Below, piece by piece: positions 6,995 through 7,567 of a DNA stretch of 7,567 nucleotides (positions are counted from its first letter, which is position 1; the number at the start of each line of letters is the position of its first letter). Below the pieces are notes generated by a model that was given only the letters and a program-made list of their open reading frames with translations, made no database searches and was not told the DNA's origin. The translations under genes and the position numbers were made by a program. This DNA comes from RFQD01 sp049314515 (GTDB lineage Bacteria > Actinomycetota > Actinomycetes > Actinomycetales > Microbacteriaceae): positions 1-7,567 of the forward strand of contig JBMOEY010000073.1 of assembly GCA_049314515.1 (NCBI GenBank). The letters run 5' to 3'.

Positions 6995-7567
6995 TTACCA
7001 GACGCTGTTTCCTGGAGGACCGAATCCGAGCTTTCCGGGGTTCATGATTCCGTCGGGATCCCACGCAGATTTCAGCTGACGCATGAGCTCGAAACCGTGT
7101 CCATATTGAGGCCGCATGAACCTTCCCAGCTTGAGACCCACACCATGGTGGTCATTCAAGACACCACCATGTTCGATTGATGCGAGAACTCCAGCGTCCC
7201 ACAAACGATCGTGCAGAGCCATGGCTTCTGCCGGGTCAGTTGGGCCGTTGTCGACGTAGAAGCGGTCATAAATCATGGTGCCCCACTCGTACCAGTGCGA
7301 GAAGTGGGCCGTGTAACGCGCGCCAACATCCTTGAATTCTTCTTCAATGATTTTTTTCTTGGCACGGTAAATCGCGGGGATGTCGGCAAATCGAGCAACG
7401 GTATCGAAGGTGCCGTACATAAGAGGTGGCTGCGGAAGCTTGCCCTTTGCATACGGCTCATACTTGCCTTCCCACCACATGAGTCCGACCTCTTCGCCCA
7501 ACGACGTACCGCCGATTCCGGTCGCGATTTCGGTGATTGCCGTGGTCTCGTAATCGACGAGCTGCTC
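6995..7567 (-). CDS. FAD-linked oxidase/dehydrogenase C-terminal part (VAO/GlcD type), 5' end off the right edge
   Basis: The open frame runs from the right edge to a stop at 6995 and encodes 190 residues with no start in the window; the first ones read EQLVDYETTAITEIATGIGG. This is the substrate-binding and cap half of a flavoenzyme of the FAD_binding_4/FAD-oxidase-C family (GlcD, D-lactate dehydrogenase, alkyl-DHAP synthase). Support comes from HFSHWYEWGTMIYDRFY, the histidine motif NDHHGVGLKLGRF, and the family-typical end WDPDGIMNPGKLGFGP. The presumed N-terminal PP-loop FAD domain (some 250-350 residues) would lie outside. Such enzymes oxidise 2-hydroxy acids, alcohols or phenols, passing electrons to oxygen or a carrier. 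It is the most upstream visible gene of the minus-strand run, so its oxidised product may feed the epimerase, Tm-1-like and creatininase-family proteins (inference). A TTG at 7501 is in frame but is almost certainly internal, because recognisable coding sequence continues upstream. Confidence 0.88.
   Translation of the reverse strand, partial: EQLVDYETTAITEIATGIGGTSLGEEVGLMWWEGKYEPYAKGKLPQPPLMYGTFDTVARFADIPAIYRAKKKIIEEEFKDVGARYTAHFSHWYEWGTMIYDRFYVDNGPTDPAEAMALHDRLWDAGVLASIEHGGVLNDHHGVGLKLGRFMRPQYGHGFELMRQLKSAWDPDGIMNPGKLGFGPPGNSVW

Overview
The window looks like a carbohydrate- or cyclitol-type catabolic locus from a moderately high-GC bacterium (high fifties percent GC by eye). Spaced GGAG-type ribosome binding sites, the codon bias and the FCD-type GntR regulator suggest an actinobacterium, perhaps of the Microbacteriaceae. 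That placement is inference only; there is no rRNA or taxonomic marker here.

Layout. (1) 1-598, minus strand: the N-terminal two thirds of a LivH-type ABC permease, starting at a GTG and running off the left edge. (2) 599-754: a divergent control region with a four-half-site dyad built around a TGTATACA core. (3) 755-2932, plus strand: a two-gene operon of a Gfo/Idh/MocA oxidoreductase and an AP-endonuclease-2/xylose-isomerase-like TIM barrel enzyme. (4) 2947-2989: a 20-bp perfect hairpin terminator that serves the convergent units. (5) 3055-7567, minus strand: five co-directional genes. In transcription order they are the C-terminal part of an FAD-linked (VAO-type) oxidase, a ketose-3-epimerase-like TIM barrel protein, a Tm-1-like (UPF0261) protein, a creatininase-family metallohydrolase that overlaps it by 4 bp, and a GntR/FCD repressor-type regulator.

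Working model (inference). An ABC importer brings in a substrate. One or both redox enzymes (NAD(P)-dependent Gfo/Idh, flavin oxidase) oxidise it to a keto compound. The isomerases rearrange the product, and the creatininase-like enzyme hydrolyses an amide, lactone or diketone intermediate. The GntR protein probably reads a pathway metabolite and acts at the 643-674 dyad. The enzyme combination recalls the myo-inositol route of Thermotoga maritima (IolG dehydrogenase, IolN creatininase-family diketo-inositol hydrolase, IolO epimerase). The Tm-1-like protein and flavin oxidase are not part of that route, so substrate and chemistry here are unknown. No mobile elements, RNA genes or CRISPR arrays were seen.
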